Part shown: one piece after another, positions 5,804-6,022 of the stretch
Layout: every line of letters begins with the position of its first letter
Numbering within the stretch: position 1 is the first letter of the stretch
Source: an uncultured Microbacteriaceae bacterium
GTDB taxonomy: Bacteria > Actinomycetota > Actinomycetes > Actinomycetales > Microbacteriaceae
NCBI GenBank assembly: GCA_903882245.1
Contig: CAIRWJ010000220.1
Location: forward strand, 1 to 6,022
DNA length: 6,022 nucleotides
Direction of reading: 5' to 3'
The notes under the pieces: model-generated
What the model saw: only the letters and a program-made list of their open reading frames with translations
The model's database searches: none
Told to the model about the DNA's origin: nothing
Position numbers and translations under genes: made by a program

Positions 5804-5825
5804 GCTCTGCTACGGAGTAGCGAGC
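5804..5825 (-). terminator. Hairpin over the stop codon of the cytochrome b5 gene
   Basis: GCTC-T-GCTAC-GGA-GTAGC-GAGC on the plus strand folds into a 9-bp stem with one bulged base and a 3-nt loop. The TAG stop of the cytochrome b5 gene (5810-5812) lies in one arm. No U-run follows on the minus strand, so this may be an actinobacterial-style terminator or attenuator between the two genes, or an mRNA 3'-end stabiliser. It could also be chance. Confidence 0.4.
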
Positions 5826-6022
5826 ACACCGATCTTCAAGGGTTCGAGTTGAGCGTTCGGCGCTGAGGCACTCCCGTGTTGCGCGCGGAAACCCGCTGTT
5901 CCATCAACGCCACAGAGGCCCGCGATTGCGGCAGAGCCGCCGGGGTGCTGGTTCAGGAAAGGTGTCATGTCGTAAACCGAGCCGTCGATGATAGTCCAGC
6001 AGTCGCCGGGGCTCGCGTGTTG
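5810..6022 (-). CDS. Cytochrome b5-like heme-binding protein (5' partial)
   Basis: The last 70 codons of a gene entering from the right edge, ending in TAG at 5810-5812. The translated part reads as a cytochrome b5 heme domain: GDCWTIIDGSVYDMTPFL (6-23 of the visible part), HPGG (26-29), CGVDGTAGF (37-45), QHG (48-50), and a closing LEPLKIGVLATP. The axial heme ligands should be His26 of HPGG and His49, and both are present. The sequence most resembles the small actinobacterial b5 proteins whose domain sits at the C-terminus after a signal peptide or membrane segment; that part is outside the window. The likely role is one-electron transfer by a bound heme. It lies just upstream of the Lon-domain gene on the same strand, with a hairpin over its stop codon. 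Confidence 0.85.
   Translation of the reverse strand, partial: QHASPGDCWTIIDGSVYDMTPFLNQHPGGSAAIAGLCGVDGTAGFRAQHGSASAPNAQLEPLKIGVLATP

Overview
The window looks like chromosomal DNA of a moderately GC-rich actinobacterium, most likely of the Microbacteriaceae type. This is an inference. It rests on the style of the threonine-rich Ig-like repeats, the small cytochrome b5 of actinobacterial type, the stand-alone Lon N-terminal domain protein, and at least one gene start without a Shine-Dalgarno sequence. No ribosomal or other marker gene is present to fix the taxon.

Layout. (1) Positions 1-3069, plus strand: the 3' part of a very large exported or surface protein. It has carboxypeptidase-regulatory/Cna-B-like segments at the beginning and nine Ig-like repeats of about 85-100 residues. 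It ends without an LPXTG motif or membrane anchor. (2) Positions 3176-3703, plus strand: a VOC (glyoxalase-fold) metalloenzyme with its own promoter and ribosome binding site. (3) Positions 3700-4539, minus strand: a two-gene operon of a DUF4188 protein and a small four-helix membrane protein, joined by an abutting stop/start. The membrane gene overlaps the VOC gene tail-to-tail by 4 bp. (4) Positions 4616-5050, plus strand: a MarR-family regulator divergent from the DUF4188 gene. The 76-bp gap holds an 18-bp near-perfect palindrome, a good operator candidate. (5) Positions 5119-6022, minus strand: a Lon substrate-binding-domain protein downstream of a cytochrome b5-like gene that runs off the window edge.

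How the genes fit together. The MarR / DUF4188 / membrane-protein cluster is the most system-like part: one regulator, one shared control region, and a cytoplasmic protein of the dimeric alpha-beta barrel kind translated together with a membrane partner. The substrate and inducer are unknown. The giant repeat protein appears unrelated to the rest and is probably a cell-surface or secreted adhesin or scaffold.

The most notable structural observation is that repeats 2-9 of the giant protein are not a simple array. They form a four-domain block (two short-type then two long-type repeats) present twice with a period of about 1.12-1.14 kb. The fourth members of the two blocks stay in exact register at 1122 bp.
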